A DNA stretch of 64,000 nt. Source: Flavobacterium davisii (GTDB lineage Bacteria > Bacteroidota > Bacteroidia > Flavobacteriales > Flavobacteriaceae). The position numbers and the translations under genes were made by a program. Numbering within the stretch: the stretch's first letter is position 1; every line of letters starts with the position of its first letter. The stretch spans positions 806,001 through 870,000 of the forward strand of contig NZ_CP067378.1 of assembly GCF_019565505.1 (NCBI RefSeq). Reading direction: 5' to 3'. Positions 48,601 to 61,073 of this stretch are shown here, in pieces. Under the pieces are notes generated by a model. It was not told where the DNA came from, did no database searches, and saw only the letters and a list, made by a program, of their open reading frames with translations.

Positions 48601-50704
48601 TATAATTTGAAGTCCCGCTTCTGCCGATATAAAACCATTACTATCCGAAGAAGACGAATCACCGCCCATTAAATTTACTTTCATGTTGAATGCTAATCCT
48701 AATTCATCTTTTGACGGAGTTATTAAACGAATATTGCTTATTCCAACCGAAAAATTACCAAATTTTTGTTCTACTGAAGAGGGATAACCAAAATAATCGG
48801 CTTGAACATATGGTAAGGCGTGTGATTGTAATTTCAAATTTTGAAATGCAATCCCTTTGAAGCTATAGAATTCTTTATCCTTCTCTTTCTGAATGTCTTC
48901 TCTTTTTGCTTCTATATTTTTTTCACTTGCTATATCCGCTGCATAAGAAAAAACACGGGCTTGAACAAAATCACTCAACTCTTTATATCCTTTATCAACA
49001 TATTCTTTAAGTTGCTCAACGGCTTTTTTCTTGGGATCTGCTTTAATGAATGAAAAATTATCATTCAAATAATTATTCACTTTCGTAACAACAACTTCAC
49101 TTCCTGTTTGAACATCTGTCAAAACGTGACCTACATTACTATCAGAACTACTAAAGACTTCAATAGTAGTGTTATTAACGTTCTGACTGGTATTATTTTT
49201 TTCTAATCCACCTTTAAAAGCCATCTTACCATTGAGCAGAGCAGAAGCTTTAAATTCATCAGAGGTATCATCAAATTCTAATTTGATCCAAGAATTTTTT
49301 TCAAAAACCAATTTTCCTTTAAACATTTTTAAATCAGACTCAGTAACCGAAGCTTGAAAAAGATATTTATCTTCATTAAATGTTCCTAAAATTTCTAAAA
49401 AAGAATCCGTAGCAGATGGTTTTATATATCCCAATATTTTTGCTGATTTAATTTTACCTAATTCTAAACCAACACCTACGTAATCTAATTTATATTGCCA
49501 TCCTGAAGCGCTTCCTTTATCTAAAAGCTTATAACCTGCAAAAATTCCGCTTACTCCAAAATTATCTATCAGTAAATTGGTACTTTCTATTTTTGTCTTT
49601 TCTCCTGTACTTTTATTAGAAAATTGTTTTGGCATTGTTATTTCTACTTCTTCTGCAAAAAAGCCTTTCCAAATATTTTTATTCCCTCCCCGGGAAAAAA
49701 CCTCCCGTTTCGTATACTTTAGGAAAATTTTTAGTAACCTCAGGATTATTTTTGGTATCGCTTAAATCCATCGTTACTTTTTTAAGTTTAAAACTCCAGT
49801 TTTTTAAACTAGTAATTTCAAAAGCAGGCAAGTCTAGATCTAATAACAGATCATTCCAACCACTCCCTTTTATCCCTAAGGTAGTTCCTACATAGTGTTC
49901 ATTTCCAACTGCTTTTTCTTTATCTTGAGCTAAATCGGAGCTATATACTTTCCGTTTTCCATTTGCATCAACTGGCACAATAATAGAACGTGCTAAACGA
50001 ATATCTAGTTTAAAAGACATACTTTTAAATCCGTTACAATCAAATTCTATATAAGAATCTCCTTTTATTGCACCATTTTTTCGCTCTATATCTCCTCCTA
50101 AAATCGTTAATAATGCTTTACTACCCAACTGAGGTAATGTGGTATTACCAAGTGAATATAACTTCCAATCGCCGATAATTCCACCATCATGAGAAAGTTT
50201 TAAATCTTCGGCAGCAAAATATAAATGGGTATTTAAAAATTGGGTCTCCAAACGTGCAAAGGCTGTTAATTGTAAATATTCTGCAGTAACCTTTGCATTC
50301 ACTATAACCATTTCAGCTTTAAAACCATCATTTGTCAAACCTTTTAAACCTATGGGTAACTTGATTAGTTCTTCTTTTGATATATTTTGGACGTATTTTA
50401 GATTTTTATCATTGAATAATTTCCCAATTTTATCTAAAAACTTATCCTCGAATGCGAATTGATCTGTTTTAAAAAACTGTTTTATATATTCTGGTGTGTT
50501 TTTGTCTAATCTAGAAAAAAAAGGTGAAATCCATTGTCTTTGAACACTTGATTCTAATATTTGTTGGATCGCAATTTTGGAATCTAGCTTAGAAAAATTA
50601 GACGCTATTTTGGAAATTTTTAATGTATCTTTTTCTATTAAAGTAACATTGGAATAGGATAAAAGGGATGTAAATAAAATAAGAACTGCTATTTTAAATC
50701 GCAT
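45682..50704 (-). CDS. Giant secreted beta-rich protein of the toxin locus (about 1670 aa, one frameshift)
   Basis: Frames 49679-50704 and 45682-49635 join near 49680 (YETGGFFPG to NKNIWKGFFAEEVEITMPKQ). Signal peptide MRFKIAVLILFTSLLSYS. The body is rich in beta strands with repeated amphipathic patterns (GKLAVELKQLEVKGMAKAIF, FRAGVKAKFGESTSFKAKVF, GGFDITHRKLNGVSCAGRPG). An Ig-like stretch near the end (SPDSESNVDVFKKPQVAFNY) is followed by a charged C-terminal region. I do not recognise a named family. As first gene of the run after eno, it probably opens the operon of carrier-associated genes. Confidence 0.6.
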
Positions 50705-50846
50705 GAGATAGTGTTTGTTTTTTAAAACAAAAGTAATACTATTTCAAACAATCAAACAAATTTCCACCCTTAAAATTGTTTTTTATTCACAATTCCACCT
50801 ATTTTTTTACAAAAACCAATATTTTATATTTTAAATTTCTTTTTAT

Positions 50847-50883
50847 AAAAAAAACGATTACCTAAAAAGGGAATCGTTTTTTT
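50847..50883 (-). terminator. Terminator of eno
   Basis: On the minus strand AAAAAAACGATTCCC pairs with GGTAATCGTTTTTTT around a TTTTTA loop, with A-run and T-run on the two sides. It lies just after the eno stop and separates the housekeeping genes from the toxin locus. Confidence 0.85.
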
Positions 50884-50904
50884 AAATTGATTAAAAAATA
50901 TTTT

Positions 50905-52227
<1,323 letters not shown>

Positions 52228-52254
52228 TCATGAATTTTCTAAAATAGTTATTAT

Positions 52255-53361
52255 TTAATTATTATTCTTTATATTTTCAATAAATTGATCAAATAAATAG
52301 GAAGCATCATGTGGGCCTGGACTAGCCTCAGGATGGTATTGTACTGAAAAACAGTTTTTACTTTTCATTTGCATACCTGCTACAGTACCATCATTTAAAT
52401 GTACATGTGTAATTTCAAAATCAGCATGTTTTTCTAACTCTTCTCTGTTCACTGCAAAACCATGGTTTTGAGAAGTTATTTCTCCACGACCAGTTAATAA
52501 ATTTTTAACAGGATGATTAATTCCCCGATGTCCATTAAACATTTTATAAGTAGACACACCATTAGCTAAAGCTATTACTTGGTGTCCTAAACAAATTCCA
52601 AATAGTGGTTTATTTGCTGCTAAAATTTGACGTGCTACTTCTTGTGCAGTATGCAATGGATCTGGATCACCGGGTCCGTTTGACAAGAAATAACCATCTG
52701 GATTAAACTCTTTTAAGTCTTCAAAAGAAGTATTATAGGGATAAACTTTTATATAACAATCGCGTTTTGCTAAATTGCGTAAAATATTTTTCTTAATTCC
52801 TAAATCTAAAACAGAAATTTTGTAAGTAGCATTTTCATCACCGAAAAAATAAGGTTCTTTAGTTGAAACTTTAGAAGCTAATTCCAAACCTTTCATATCT
52901 GGTATTGCCCCTAATTCTTTTTTTAACTCTTCGACAGAAGTGCCATCTGTACAAATCACAGCGTTTTGTGCTCCGTTGTCACGGATATAACTCACCAATG
53001 CACGTGTATCTACATCAGAAATACAAATAAGATTTTCTTTTTTGAAATAATTCAAAAGGTTACTTTCAGAATCAGGACGTGAATGAAAAGTTGAGAAGTT
53101 TTTACAAACTAGACCTGAAATCATTATTTTATCAGATTCTATTTCTTCTGCATTTACTCCATAGTTACCAATGTGTGCATTGGTGGTAACCATGATCTGA
53201 CCAAAATAAGAAGGGTCTGTGAAAATTTCTTGATAACCTGTAGTTCCTGTATTAAAACAAACTTCTCCAAAAGTTTTACCTGAAATTCCGATTGATTTCC
53301 CGTAAAAAATGGTTCCGTCTGCAAGGAGTAAAATAGCTGACTGTTTTGTTGTGTGTTGCAT
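52255..53361 (-). CDS. carA: Carbamoyl-phosphate synthase small subunit
   Basis: Glutamine amidotransferase subunit that supplies ammonia to CarB for arginine and pyrimidine synthesis. The N-terminal CPSase domain has GEVCFNTGTTGYQEIFTDPS. The class I GATase domain has FLSNGPGDPDP, PLFGICLGHQVIALANG (nucleophile Cys) and VQYHPEASPGPHD (His and Glu). 368 residues, full length. It has its own promoter behind the rplQ terminator. No carB in the window. Confidence 0.95.
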   Translation of the reverse strand: MQHTTKQSAILLLADGTIFYGKSIGISGKTFGEVCFNTGTTGYQEIFTDPSYFGQIMVTTNAHIGNYGVNAEEIESDKIMISGLVCKNFSTFHSRPDSESNLLNYFKKENLICISDVDTRALVSYIRDNGAQNAVICTDGTSVEELKKELGAIPDMKGLELASKVSTKEPYFFGDENATYKISVLDLGIKKNILRNLAKRDCYIKVYPYNTSFEDLKEFNPDGYFLSNGPGDPDPLHTAQEVARQILAANKPLFGICLGHQVIALANGVSTYKMFNGHRGINHPVKNLLTGRGEITSQNHGFAVNREELEKHADFEITHVHLNDGTVAGMQMKSKNCFSVQYHPEASPGPHDASYLFDQFIENIKNNN

Positions 53362-53378
53362 TGTTTAAAAAAGTTTGG

Positions 53379-53409
53379 CAAATTTATTCAAAAAAAAAGG
53401 ATAAACCAA
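53379..53409 (-). promoter_or_regulatory. carA promoter
   Basis: On the minus strand TAAATTTG (53379-53386) fits the TAnnTTTG -7 element and TTTTTGG about 20 bp upstream fits the -33 element. The start codon is 17 bp downstream. The -33 region overlaps the rplQ terminator hairpin. Confidence 0.6.
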
Positions 53410-53427
53410 AAAGTTTATCCTTTTTTA
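53391..53427 (-). terminator. Terminator of the ribosomal protein/rpoA operon (after rplQ)
   Basis: Stem AAAAGGATAAAC / GTTTATCCTTTT around a short loop, followed on the minus strand by a T-run, about 25 bp after the rplQ stop. It ends the long ribosomal transcription unit. Confidence 0.8.
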
Positions 53428-53449
53428 TATTTATGAATTGAGCATCATA

Positions 53450-53932
53450 TTATTCAGCAGATTCAGAAGATTCTTCAGTTGCAGGAGCTTCAGTAGCAGT
53501 TTCAGCTTTTTTAGCTTTACCACCACGACGGCTTTTTGCTTTTTTAACTTCTTTTTTACCACCGTTGTAGATTTCGTTGAAGTCTACAAATTCAATCATT
53601 GCCATATCAGCGTTATCTCCTAAACGGTTACCTAACTTGATGATACGTGTGTATCCTCCCGGACGGTCACCCACTTTAGCAGCTACATCTCTGAATAATT
53701 CCGTTACAGCATATTTATTTCTTAAATAAGCGAAAACTGTACGACGATTGTGAGTTGTATCTTCTTTAGATTTTGTTACTAATGGCTCAACGAATTGTTT
53801 AAGCGCTTTAGCTTTAGCAACAGTTGTATTAATACGTTTATGTTCGATTAATGAACATGCCATATTAGCTAACATAGCTTTTCTATGTCCAGCCTGTCTG
53901 CTTAAATGGTTTACTTTTTTTCCGTGTCTCAT
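53450..53932 (-). CDS. rplQ: 50S ribosomal protein L17
   Basis: [20 protein letters not shown] is the invariant L17 start; [20 protein letters not shown] is the conserved second half. 160 residues, with an acidic Ala/Glu-rich extension after residue 130 as usual in Bacteroidota. Binds 23S rRNA near the tunnel exit. Last gene of the alpha-type operon, following rpoA by 64 bp. Confidence 0.97.
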   Translation of the reverse strand: MRHGKKVNHLSRQAGHRKAMLANMACSLIEHKRINTTVAKAKALKQFVEPLVTKSKEDTTHNRRTVFAYLRNKYAVTELFRDVAAKVGDRPGGYTRIIKLGNRLGDNADMAMIEFVDFNEIYNGGKKEVKKAKSRRGGKAKKAETATEAPATEESSESAE

Positions 53933-53996
53933 GACGTTGCTTTTTAAACTTCATCTTGCATCAATCCGCTTTGGAGAGCAAAATATGAAGATATAA

Positions 53997-54989
53997 TTAT
54001 TCTTTATCTAACTTATATTTTGACAAATCCATTCCGAACGTTAAGTTCTTATTGGCAACCAACTCATCAAGTTCAGTTAATGATTTTTTACCAAAATTAC
54101 GGAATTTCATTAAGTCATGTTTGTTGAACGATACTAAGTCTCCTAATGTATCAACTTCAGCAGCTTTTAAGCAGTTTAATGCTCTTACAGATAAGTCCAT
54201 ATCAACTAACTTAGTTTTCAACAGCTGTCTCATATGCAATGATTCTTCATCATATGATTCTGTTTGAGCAATTTCATCAGCCTCAAGAGTAATTCTCTCA
54301 TCAGAGAATAACATAAAATGGTGAATTAATACCTTAGCCGCTTCAGTTAGAGCATCTTTAGGATGGATAGAACCATCTGTTTTAATTTCAAAAACTAATT
54401 TTTCATAATCCGTTTTTTGCTCAACACGGAAGTTTTCGATAGCGTACTTCACATTCTTTACAGGAGTAAAGATAGAATCAGTAAATATAGTACCGATTGC
54501 AGCATTTTGTTTTTTGTTTTCCTCTGCTGGAACATAACCACGACCTTTTTCGATGGTCATTTCCATGTTCAAATTTACATTGCTGTCCAAATTACAAATT
54601 ACTAATTCAGGATTTAACACTTGGAAACCTGAAATAAATTTTTGAAAATCACCAGCAGTAATTTGATCTTTACCTGATAAAGAAATAGAAACTGATTCGT
54701 TATCGATATCTTCAATTTGACGTTTAAAACGTGCTTGTTTTAAGTTAAGGATAATTTCAGTTACGTCTTCTACAACACCGGGTATAGTAGAGAACTCATG
54801 ATCCACTCCTTCAATACGAATAGAAGTGATAGCATAACCCTCAAGAGCAGAAAGTAAAACTCTTCTTAAAGCGTTACCAACAGTCAATCCGTAACCTGGT
54901 TCAAGAGGTCTGAATTCGAATTTACCTTCGAAATCAGTAGAATCGATCATGATAACTTTATCGGGCTTCTGAAAATTAAATATTGCCAT
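53997..54989 (-). CDS. rpoA: RNA polymerase alpha subunit
   Basis: 330 residues. The N-terminal dimerisation domain has [20 protein letters not shown] and [20 protein letters not shown]; the C-terminal domain has [20 protein letters not shown] and [12 protein letters not shown], which binds DNA and activators. Intact. Placed between rpsD and rplQ as in most bacteria. Confidence 0.98.
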   Translation of the reverse strand: MAIFNFQKPDKVIMIDSTDFEGKFEFRPLEPGYGLTVGNALRRVLLSALEGYAITSIRIEGVDHEFSTIPGVVEDVTEIILNLKQARFKRQIEDIDNESVSISLSGKDQITAGDFQKFISGFQVLNPELVICNLDSNVNLNMEMTIEKGRGYVPAEENKKQNAAIGTIFTDSIFTPVKNVKYAIENFRVEQKTDYEKLVFEIKTDGSIHPKDALTEAAKVLIHHFMLFSDERITLEADEIAQTESYDEESLHMRQLLKTKLVDMDLSVRALNCLKAAEVDTLGDLVSFNKHDLMKFRNFGKKSLTELDELVANKNLTFGMDLSKYKLDKE

Positions 54990-55014
54990 AAATTTCGACT
55001 GATGTCAATTATTA

Positions 55015-55617
55015 TTATTTGTTGTACAATTCGACAATTAGTTGTTCTTTGATGTTCTCAGGGATTTGTAATCTTTGAGGAACTGATACAAAAGTACCTT
55101 CTTTAGTATCATTATTCCATACGATCCACTCGTATACTTGAGAAGCAGCAGCTAAAGAACGTTCGATTGACTCTAAAGATTTAGATTTTTCACGAACAGC
55201 AACTTTGTCACCTGGTTTTAAATGGTAAGAAGGAACGTTAACCACTTCACCATTTACTGTAATATGTCTATGAGTTACAATTTGTCTAGCAGCTCTTCTT
55301 GAAGGTGCTACCCCCATTCTGTAAACTACGTTATCTAAACGAGCTTCACATAATTGTAAAAGGATTTCACCTGTTACACCAGAAGCAGCAGAAGCTTTTT
55401 CGAATAAATTTCTGAATTGTTTTTCTAAAATACCATAAGTATATTTAGCTTTTTGCTTTTCCATTAACTGGATAGCATATTCAGATTTTTTACCTCTTTT
55501 TTAGCTAAACCGTGTTGCCCGGAGGGTAGTTTCTTTTTCGAAGGCTCTGTCATCTCCGAATATTGCTTCGCCAAACTTACGAGCAATTTTAGTTTTTGGA
55601 CCAGTATATCTTGCCAT
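55015..55617 (-). CDS. rpsD: 30S ribosomal protein S4 (broken here by three single-base gaps)
   Basis: Begins [20 protein letters not shown] at 55617 and continues in other frames to the S4 core ([40 protein letters not shown]). Between 55495 and 55545 three bases are missing relative to the family: one A before AGAAAC, one base in the CCGGGCAACAC stretch (PPGQHG), and one A before AGAGGT. S4 nucleates 30S assembly and is essential, so these are almost surely sequence errors. Restored length is 201 residues. Confidence 0.93.
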
Positions 55618-55738
55618 TATATTTTTTTTAAAGGTTGAGATTATGAATTCAGGTCTAATTATCCTCCGATAATCTATGATCAACCTAAGTTATACTTAAT
55701 TAAATCAAATTATAAAGATGCTGAAAATTCAGACATCC

Positions 55739-56122
55739 TTAAACTCTACGTCTTTTTGGAGGACGACATCCGTTGTGTGGAAGTGGAGTAACGTCGATAA
55801 TTTCAGTTACTTCAATACCTGAGTTATGGATTGAGCGGATTGCTGATTCTCTTCCGTTTCCGGGTCCTTTAACGAACACTTTTACTTTTTTAAGACCAGC
55901 TTCTAAAGCAACTTTCGCACAATCTTCTGCTGCCATTTGAGCTGCATACGGAGTGTTCTTTTTAGAACCTCTAAAGCCCATTTTACCAGCAGATGACCAA
56001 GCTACAACTTCACCTTTCTTGTTAGTTAAAGAAATGATGATGTTGTTAAAAGTTGAACTTACATGTGCTTCACCAGTAGACTCAACAACAACTTTACGTT
56101 TTTTTGTATTTGCTTTCGCCAT
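55739..56122 (-). CDS. rpsK: 30S ribosomal protein S11
   Basis: 127 residues. [40 protein letters not shown] and the C-terminal [18 protein letters not shown] are diagnostic. Part of the 30S platform at the mRNA exit. It lies 11 bp after rpsM. Confidence 0.97.
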   Translation of the reverse strand: MAKANTKKRKVVVESTGEAHVSSTFNNIIISLTNKKGEVVAWSSAGKMGFRGSKKNTPYAAQMAAEDCAKVALEAGLKKVKVFVKGPGNGRESAIRSIHNSGIEVTEIIDVTPLPHNGCRPPKRRRV

Positions 56123-56133
56123 ATTACTACTTA

Positions 56134-56508
56134 TTATTTAGTTGCTTTCTTCTTATTAGCAACAGTTTTTCTTTTACCTTTTCTTGTTCTAGAATTGTTC
56201 TTAGTTCTTTGCCCTCTTAAAGGAAGACCCGATCTATGACGGATTCCTCTGTAGCATCCGATATCCATTAAACGTTTGATGTTTAACGAAGTTTCTGAAC
56301 GTAATTCTCCTTCAATTTTGTAATAAGAAACCGCTTCACGGATTGCACCGATTTCATCGTCATTCCATTCAGACACTTTTTTATCTTGGCTTACTTGAGC
56401 TTTTTCTAAAATTTCAATAGCTCTACTTTTTCCAATTCCAAAGATATATGTCAAAGCTATGACACCTCTTTTGTTTTTAGGTATATCTACCCCTGCTATT
56501 CTTGCCAT
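56134..56508 (-). CDS. rpsM: 30S ribosomal protein S13
   Basis: 124 residues. [40 protein letters not shown] and a basic tail that contacts P-site tRNA. Starts 2 bp after rpmJ, so the two are coupled. Confidence 0.97.
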   Translation of the reverse strand: MARIAGVDIPKNKRGVIALTYIFGIGKSRAIEILEKAQVSQDKKVSEWNDDEIGAIREAVSYYKIEGELRSETSLNIKRLMDIGCYRGIRHRSGLPLRGQRTKNNSRTRKGKRKTVANKKKATK

Positions 56509-56510
56509 AA

Positions 56511-56627
56511 TTATCCTTGTCTTTGTTTAAATCTAGGATTCTTTTTGTTAATAACGTATAATCTTCCTTTTCTGCGAACGATAATGCATTCTGCACTTCT
56601 TTTCTTAATTGATGCTCTTACTTTCAT
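56511..56627 (-). CDS. rpmJ: 50S ribosomal protein L36
   Basis: 38 residues: [20 protein letters not shown] then [18 protein letters not shown]. Only one Cys of the zinc motif remains (the zinc-independent form), as is common in Bacteroidota. Located between infA (1 bp) and rpsM (2 bp). Confidence 0.95.
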   Translation of the reverse strand: MKVRASIKKRSAECIIVRRKGRLYVINKKNPRFKQRQG

Positions 56628-56628
56628 T

Positions 56629-56844
56629 TTAGTATCTATAAGTAATTCTTGCTTTAGACAAATCGTAAGGGCTCATTTCTAGTTTCACTTTGTCACCGGG
56701 TAACAATTTGATGTAGTGCATACGCATTTTTCCAGAAATGTGAGCAATTACAACATGCCCGTTTTCTAATTCTACACGGAACATTGCATTTGATAATGCT
56801 TCAATTATGGTTCCGTCTTGTTCAATTGCTGATTGTTTTGCCAT
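56629..56844 (-). CDS. infA: Translation initiation factor IF-1
   Basis: 71 residues with an S1-type OB fold: [40 protein letters not shown] and [20 protein letters not shown]. Binds the A site of the 30S subunit during initiation. Its start follows the secY stop by 1 bp. Confidence 0.97.
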   Translation of the reverse strand: MAKQSAIEQDGTIIEALSNAMFRVELENGHVVIAHISGKMRMHYIKLLPGDKVKLEMSPYDLSKARITYRY

Positions 56845-56845
56845 A

Positions 56846-58191
56846 TTAAGCTACTGCCTTTCTGTTTTTACCCGTTTTCATCAAACCATCATAATGCTGA
56901 TTTAACAAGTATGAATTGATTTGTTGAATTGTATCGATTGCAACCCCAACCAAAATCAAGAGTGATGTACCTCCAAAGAACAAAGCCCATTGCTGTTGCA
57001 CTCCTAAAACATTCATAACAATAGCTGGGAACACAGCTAACAATGCTAGGAAAATAGCTCCCGGAAATGTAATTAAAGACATCACATGATCTAAAAAGTC
57101 TGCTGTTTCTAAACCTGGTTTAACACCGGAATAAAACCACCACTCCTTTTTAAATCATCAGCCATTCTTGTAGTTGGCATAGTAATAGCGGTGTAAAAAT
57201 ACGTAAAAATTACAATTAACGTAGCAAACACCAAGTTATACTCCCAACCAAATATATTTTGGAATCTTGTACTGATTGATTGAGCTGTTTCAGAAGATGA
57301 TAAACCAGCTACAGCAGCAGGTATAAACATAATAGCTTGTGCAAAAATGATAGGCATAACACCTGAAGCATTTAACTTTAAAGGAATAAACTGACGATTA
57401 CCTCCCATTAAGTCTTGTTCTAAGTCTCCAGAAACAGTACGACGTGCATACTGCACTGCTACTTTTCTAACTGCCATAGTCATTAAAACACAGGCAATAA
57501 TTACAAGTAACCACACGATGATTTCTACAACAATCTTCATTAAACCTCCGTTGTTTTGAGAAACAGCAGATGAAAACTCCTGAGCAAATGCTTGTGGTAA
57601 ACGAGCAACAATACCTACTAAGATTAACAACGAAATACCGTTTCCAATACCTTTATCTGTTATTTTTTCACCTAACCACATCGCAAAAAGAGTACCAGTA
57701 GCTAGTATTAACACAGACGAAAACAAGAAAGCAAATGAATTAAACCCTAATAAAAATGCTTCACTTGGCAACGTTCGGTACAAGTTATAAATATAACCTG
57801 GCCCCTGAATTAACGTTATACCAATAGTTAACCATCTTGTAATTTGGTTCATTTTCTTTCTTCCGCTTTCACCTTCTTTTTGTAATTTTTGTAAATAAGG
57901 AATAGCAATTCCCATTAACTGCACTACAATAGAAGCTGAAATGTAAGGCATTATACCCAACGCAAAAACAGATGCTTGTGAAAAAGCACCTCCCGTAAAT
58001 ACGTTAATTAACCAACCAATACCTTTATCGGTTTGATTAGTTAATCCTTGCAACTTAGTTGCATCAATTCCCGGTAATGTTACGTGAGCTCCAAAACGAT
58101 AAACTAACAGGAGTCCTAAAGTAAATAGGACTCTGTTTCTTAGTTCCTCAATTTTCCAAACGTTTTGTAACGATTCAATAAATTTTTTCAT
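56846..58191 (-). CDS. secY: Protein translocase subunit SecY (one base missing)
   Basis: Ten-helix inner-membrane channel of the Sec pathway, needed for export of the signal-peptide toxins and carrier of this window. The main frame runs from [20 protein letters not shown] to [15 protein letters not shown] at 57109. CCGG near 57125 should be CCGGG, after which the frame continues as [20 protein letters not shown] and on to [10 protein letters not shown] at 56846. Total about 448 residues, the normal length. The gap must be a sequence error because the gene is essential. Confidence 0.94.
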
Positions 58192-58205
58192 CGTGTCTAG
58201 AAAAT

Positions 58206-58658
58206 TTATAATTCTATAGCTTCCCCTCCAGCTGCCTCTATAGCGGCTTTAGCAGATGCTGTGAATTTATGTGCACTAACTTTTAATTTAGCTTTAAGCT
58301 CACCTCTACCTAAAATTTTAACAACTTCAGTTTTAGTAGCTAAACGGTTTGCAACCAAAGTAGCAAAATCTACTGTATCTGCCACAACACCATTATCAAC
58401 TAGAGCTTGTAAAGTGTCTAAATTTACACCTTGATATTCCACTCTGTTGATATTTTTGAATCCAAACTTAGGAACACGTCTTTGAAGTGGCATTTGACCT
58501 CCTTCAAAACCAATCTTTTTAGAATAACCTGAACGAGATTTAGCTCCTTTGTGACCACGTGCAGCGGTACCACCTTTACCAGAACCTTCTCCTCTACCTA
58601 CTCTTTTATTTTGGTTATGTGTTGAACCTTCAGCTGGCTGTAAATTACTTAAATTCAT
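58206..58658 (-). CDS. rplO: 50S ribosomal protein L15
   Basis: MNLSNLQPAEGSTHNQNKRV, then the glycine-rich RGEGSGKGGTAARGHKGAKS and EGGQMPLQRRVPKFGFKN. About 150 residues; I use the second ATG at 58658, since the first adds only three residues. Late 50S assembly protein. 14 bp ahead of secY. Confidence 0.96.
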   Translation of the reverse strand: MNLSNLQPAEGSTHNQNKRVGRGEGSGKGGTAARGHKGAKSRSGYSKKIGFEGGQMPLQRRVPKFGFKNINRVEYQGVNLDTLQALVDNGVVADTVDFATLVANRLATKTEVVKILGRGELKAKLKVSAHKFTASAKAAIEAAGGEAIEL

Positions 58659-58670
58659 AACAGTCATTTG

Positions 58671-58853
58671 TTATTTAGCTTCTTCAGAAGAAACTAAGTG
58701 TTTAACTTTATTTACCATTCCAAGGATAGCAGGATTTACCTCATGCTCAACTACTTGCCCTATTTTACGAAGTCCTAAAGCTTGCATTGTTCTCTTTTGA
58801 TCCTGAGAACAATTAATAACGCTTTTTACTTGTTTTACTAATATCTTAGCCAT
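58671..58853 (-). CDS. rpmD: 50S ribosomal protein L30
   Basis: 60 residues: MAKILVKQVKSVINCSQDQK, LGLRKIGQVVEHEV and GMVNKVKHLV, the normal short bacterial L30. Confidence 0.95.
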   Translation of the reverse strand: MAKILVKQVKSVINCSQDQKRTMQALGLRKIGQVVEHEVNPAILGMVNKVKHLVSSEEAK

Positions 58854-58865
58854 AATTTCCTTGAA

Positions 58866-59390
58866 TTAACCTTTGAATACTTTCTCTAGAGAAACTCCTC
58901 TTTGTTTAGCAACAGTAGTCGCACTTCTCATCTGCAATAAAGCATCAAAAGTTGCTTTTACCACATTGTGAGGGTTAGAAGAACCTTGAGATTTAGACAA
59001 TACATCGTGTACACCTACTGATTCTAGTACGGCACGAACAGCACCACCAGCAATAACTCCAGTACCATGAGAAGCAGGCATTAATAATACTCTAGCTCCA
59101 CCAAATTTACCTTTTTGTTCGTGAGGTACTGATTGTCCACTCAAAGGAATACGCACTAAATTTTTCTTAGCATCCTCAACTGCTTTTGCGATTGCTTCAG
59201 AAACGTCTTTAGATTTTCCTAATCCGTGTCCTACAACACCGTGCTCGTCACCTACTACTACAATAGCAGAGAAACCGAATGCTCTACCACCTTTAGTAAC
59301 TTTAGTAACACGATTTACACTAACCAAACGATCTTTCAATTCAAGACCTCCCGGCTTTACTAGTTCTACGTTTTTATAATTATGATACAT
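58866..59390 (-). CDS. rpsE: 30S ribosomal protein S5
   Basis: 174 residues. [20 protein letters not shown] and [18 protein letters not shown] form the RNA-binding half; [20 protein letters not shown] the C-terminal half. S5 lies at the mRNA entry site and affects decoding accuracy. Confidence 0.97.
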   Translation of the reverse strand: MYHNYKNVELVKPGGLELKDRLVSVNRVTKVTKGGRAFGFSAIVVVGDEHGVVGHGLGKSKDVSEAIAKAVEDAKKNLVRIPLSGQSVPHEQKGKFGGARVLLMPASHGTGVIAGGAVRAVLESVGVHDVLSKSQGSSNPHNVVKATFDALLQMRSATTVAKQRGVSLEKVFKG

Positions 59391-59396
59391 AATTTC

Positions 59397-59750
59397 TTAG
59401 AATTTTAATCCAGCTGCTCTAGCGCCTTCTGCTAATGATTGAACACGACCATGGTATAAATAACCACCTCTATCAAATGTTACTGTATCGATACCTGCTT
59501 TTAAAGCTCTTTCAGCAAGTAATTTACCTACTACTGCTGCTACTTCAATTTTGGTACCTTTAGTATCTACTTCTTTTTCACGAGAAGAAGCTGCTAATAA
59601 CGTAACACCATTTACATCATCTATAAGCTGAGCATAGATTTCTTTGTTACTTCTGAATACAGATAAACGAGGTCTTGCAGCTGTACCGCTTACAATTTTT
59701 CTGATTCTGTACTGTATTCTTTGTCTTCTTTCAGATTTTGTTAATGACAT
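59397..59750 (-). CDS. rplR: 50S ribosomal protein L18
   Basis: 117 residues: [30 protein letters not shown] and [20 protein letters not shown]. Binds 5S rRNA. 6 bp before rpsE. Confidence 0.97.
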   Translation of the reverse strand: MSLTKSERRQRIQYRIRKIVSGTAARPRLSVFRSNKEIYAQLIDDVNGVTLLAASSREKEVDTKGTKIEVAAVVGKLLAERALKAGIDTVTFDRGGYLYHGRVQSLAEGARAAGLKF

Positions 59751-59761
59751 AATCTTATTTT

Positions 59762-60307
59762 TTAAGCTGATTTACCTGCTTTTCTTCTTAATATTTCACC
59801 TACAAACTTGATACCTTTTCCTTTGTAAGGTTCAGGCTTACGGAAAGAACGGATTTTAGCCGCTACTTGCCCTACTAATTGTTTGTCGAAAGAAGTTAGC
59901 TTTACAATAGGGTTTTTACCTTTTTCAGAAACCGTTTCCACAGTTACCTCTGGAGCTACTTCTAAAATGATATTATGAGAATACCCTAAAGCTAAATCAA
60001 GTTTATTTCCTTGATTAGAAGCACGGTATCCAACACCCACTAATTCTAATTCTTTTGTAAAACCAGTAGATACACCAGTAATCATGTTATTAATTAAAGC
60101 TCTAAATAAACCATGTTGAGCTCTTTCTTCTTTACTATCGGCAGCTCTTGAAACAAGAACTTGATTTTCTTCAACAGTTACTGTTACGTTGTCAGTAATC
60201 TCTTGAGAAAGTTGCCCTAATTTTCCTTTTACAGTGATAACCGAATCTTTCAATTCAACAGTCACACCAGCTGGAATGGCGATTGGACTTTTTCCTATTC
60301 TTGACAT
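59762..60307 (-). CDS. rplF: 50S ribosomal protein L6
   Basis: 181 residues with two related domains. [40 protein letters not shown] and [20 protein letters not shown] are diagnostic. Lies near the factor-binding site of the 50S subunit. Confidence 0.97.
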   Translation of the reverse strand: MSRIGKSPIAIPAGVTVELKDSVITVKGKLGQLSQEITDNVTVTVEENQVLVSRAADSKEERAQHGLFRALINNMITGVSTGFTKELELVGVGYRASNQGNKLDLALGYSHNIILEVAPEVTVETVSEKGKNPIVKLTSFDKQLVGQVAAKIRSFRKPEPYKGKGIKFVGEILRRKAGKSA

Positions 60308-60321
60308 CTCTTAACTCTTTT

Positions 60322-60720
60322 TTAGTATACGTAACAAATTACCTCACCACCTACATTTAATTGTCTAGCTTGCTTATCAGTCATTACTCCTTTAGAAGTA
60401 GAAACGATAGCAATACCCAAACCATTTAAAATTCTAGGTAATTTAGTGGCACCTGCATACTTACGTAAACCTGGTTTACTAATTCTTTGAATGTTCTTGA
60501 TTACCGCTTCTCTAGTTTCTTTGTCGTACTTTAAAGCGATTTTGATTGTTCCTTGAACAGTCTCATTTTCGAATTTGTAGCTAAGGATATAACCTTGATC
60601 GAATAAGATTTTTGTGATTTCTTTCTTTAAATTAGACGCAGGAATTTCCACCACTTTATGGCTTGCCTTCGATGCATTTCTAATTCTTGTTAAGAAATCC
60701 GCAATTGGATCTGTATACAT
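60322..60720 (-). CDS. rpsH: 30S ribosomal protein S8
   Basis: 132 residues starting [20 protein letters not shown] at 60720; the longer frame upstream adds 12 residues unlike S8. Later [20 protein letters not shown] and [20 protein letters not shown]. Binds 16S rRNA centrally and in many bacteria also represses its own operon; no such site can be judged here. Confidence 0.96.
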   Translation of the reverse strand: MYTDPIADFLTRIRNASKASHKVVEIPASNLKKEITKILFDQGYILSYKFENETVQGTIKIALKYDKETREAVIKNIQRISKPGLRKYAGATKLPRILNGLGIAIVSTSKGVMTDKQARQLNVGGEVICYVY

Positions 60721-60800
60721 ATAAACAAAATTGCGGTTATGGTTTTCAACCCACACTCGTGGGTTGAACCTATAACCTGTTAATAATCTCTTTTATAATT

Positions 60801-61070
60801 TTACCAGCTAGCTTTTCTAACTCCCGGTATCAATCCTTGGTTTGCCATTTCACGGAAAGTTACACGTGAAATACCGAATTGACGCATATACCCTCTTGGT
60901 CTACCTGTTAATTTACAACGATTATGTAAACGAACTGGCGAAGCATTTTTTGGTAATTTCTGCAAAGATACATAATCTCCAGCTTCTAACAAAGCTTTTC
61001 TTTTCTCTGCGTATTTTTCTACCGTTTTTTGTCTTTTCACCTCGCGGGCTTTCATTGATTCTTTAGCCAT
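60801..61070 (-). CDS. rpsN: 30S ribosomal protein S14
   Basis: 89 residues: [20 protein letters not shown] and [20 protein letters not shown]. This is the longer form without the four-Cys zinc site. 80 bp separate it from the rpsH start; otherwise the cluster is tight. Confidence 0.96.
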   Translation of the reverse strand: MAKESMKAREVKRQKTVEKYAEKRKALLEAGDYVSLQKLPKNASPVRLHNRCKLTGRPRGYMRQFGISRVTFREMANQGLIPGVRKASW

Positions 61071-61073
61071 GTC

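Noticed and set aside
56846..58191. Split secY or programmed frameshift
   Set aside because: No slippery site or known precedent; one missing G restores the family sequence, and rpsC shows the same CCGGG to CCGG change.
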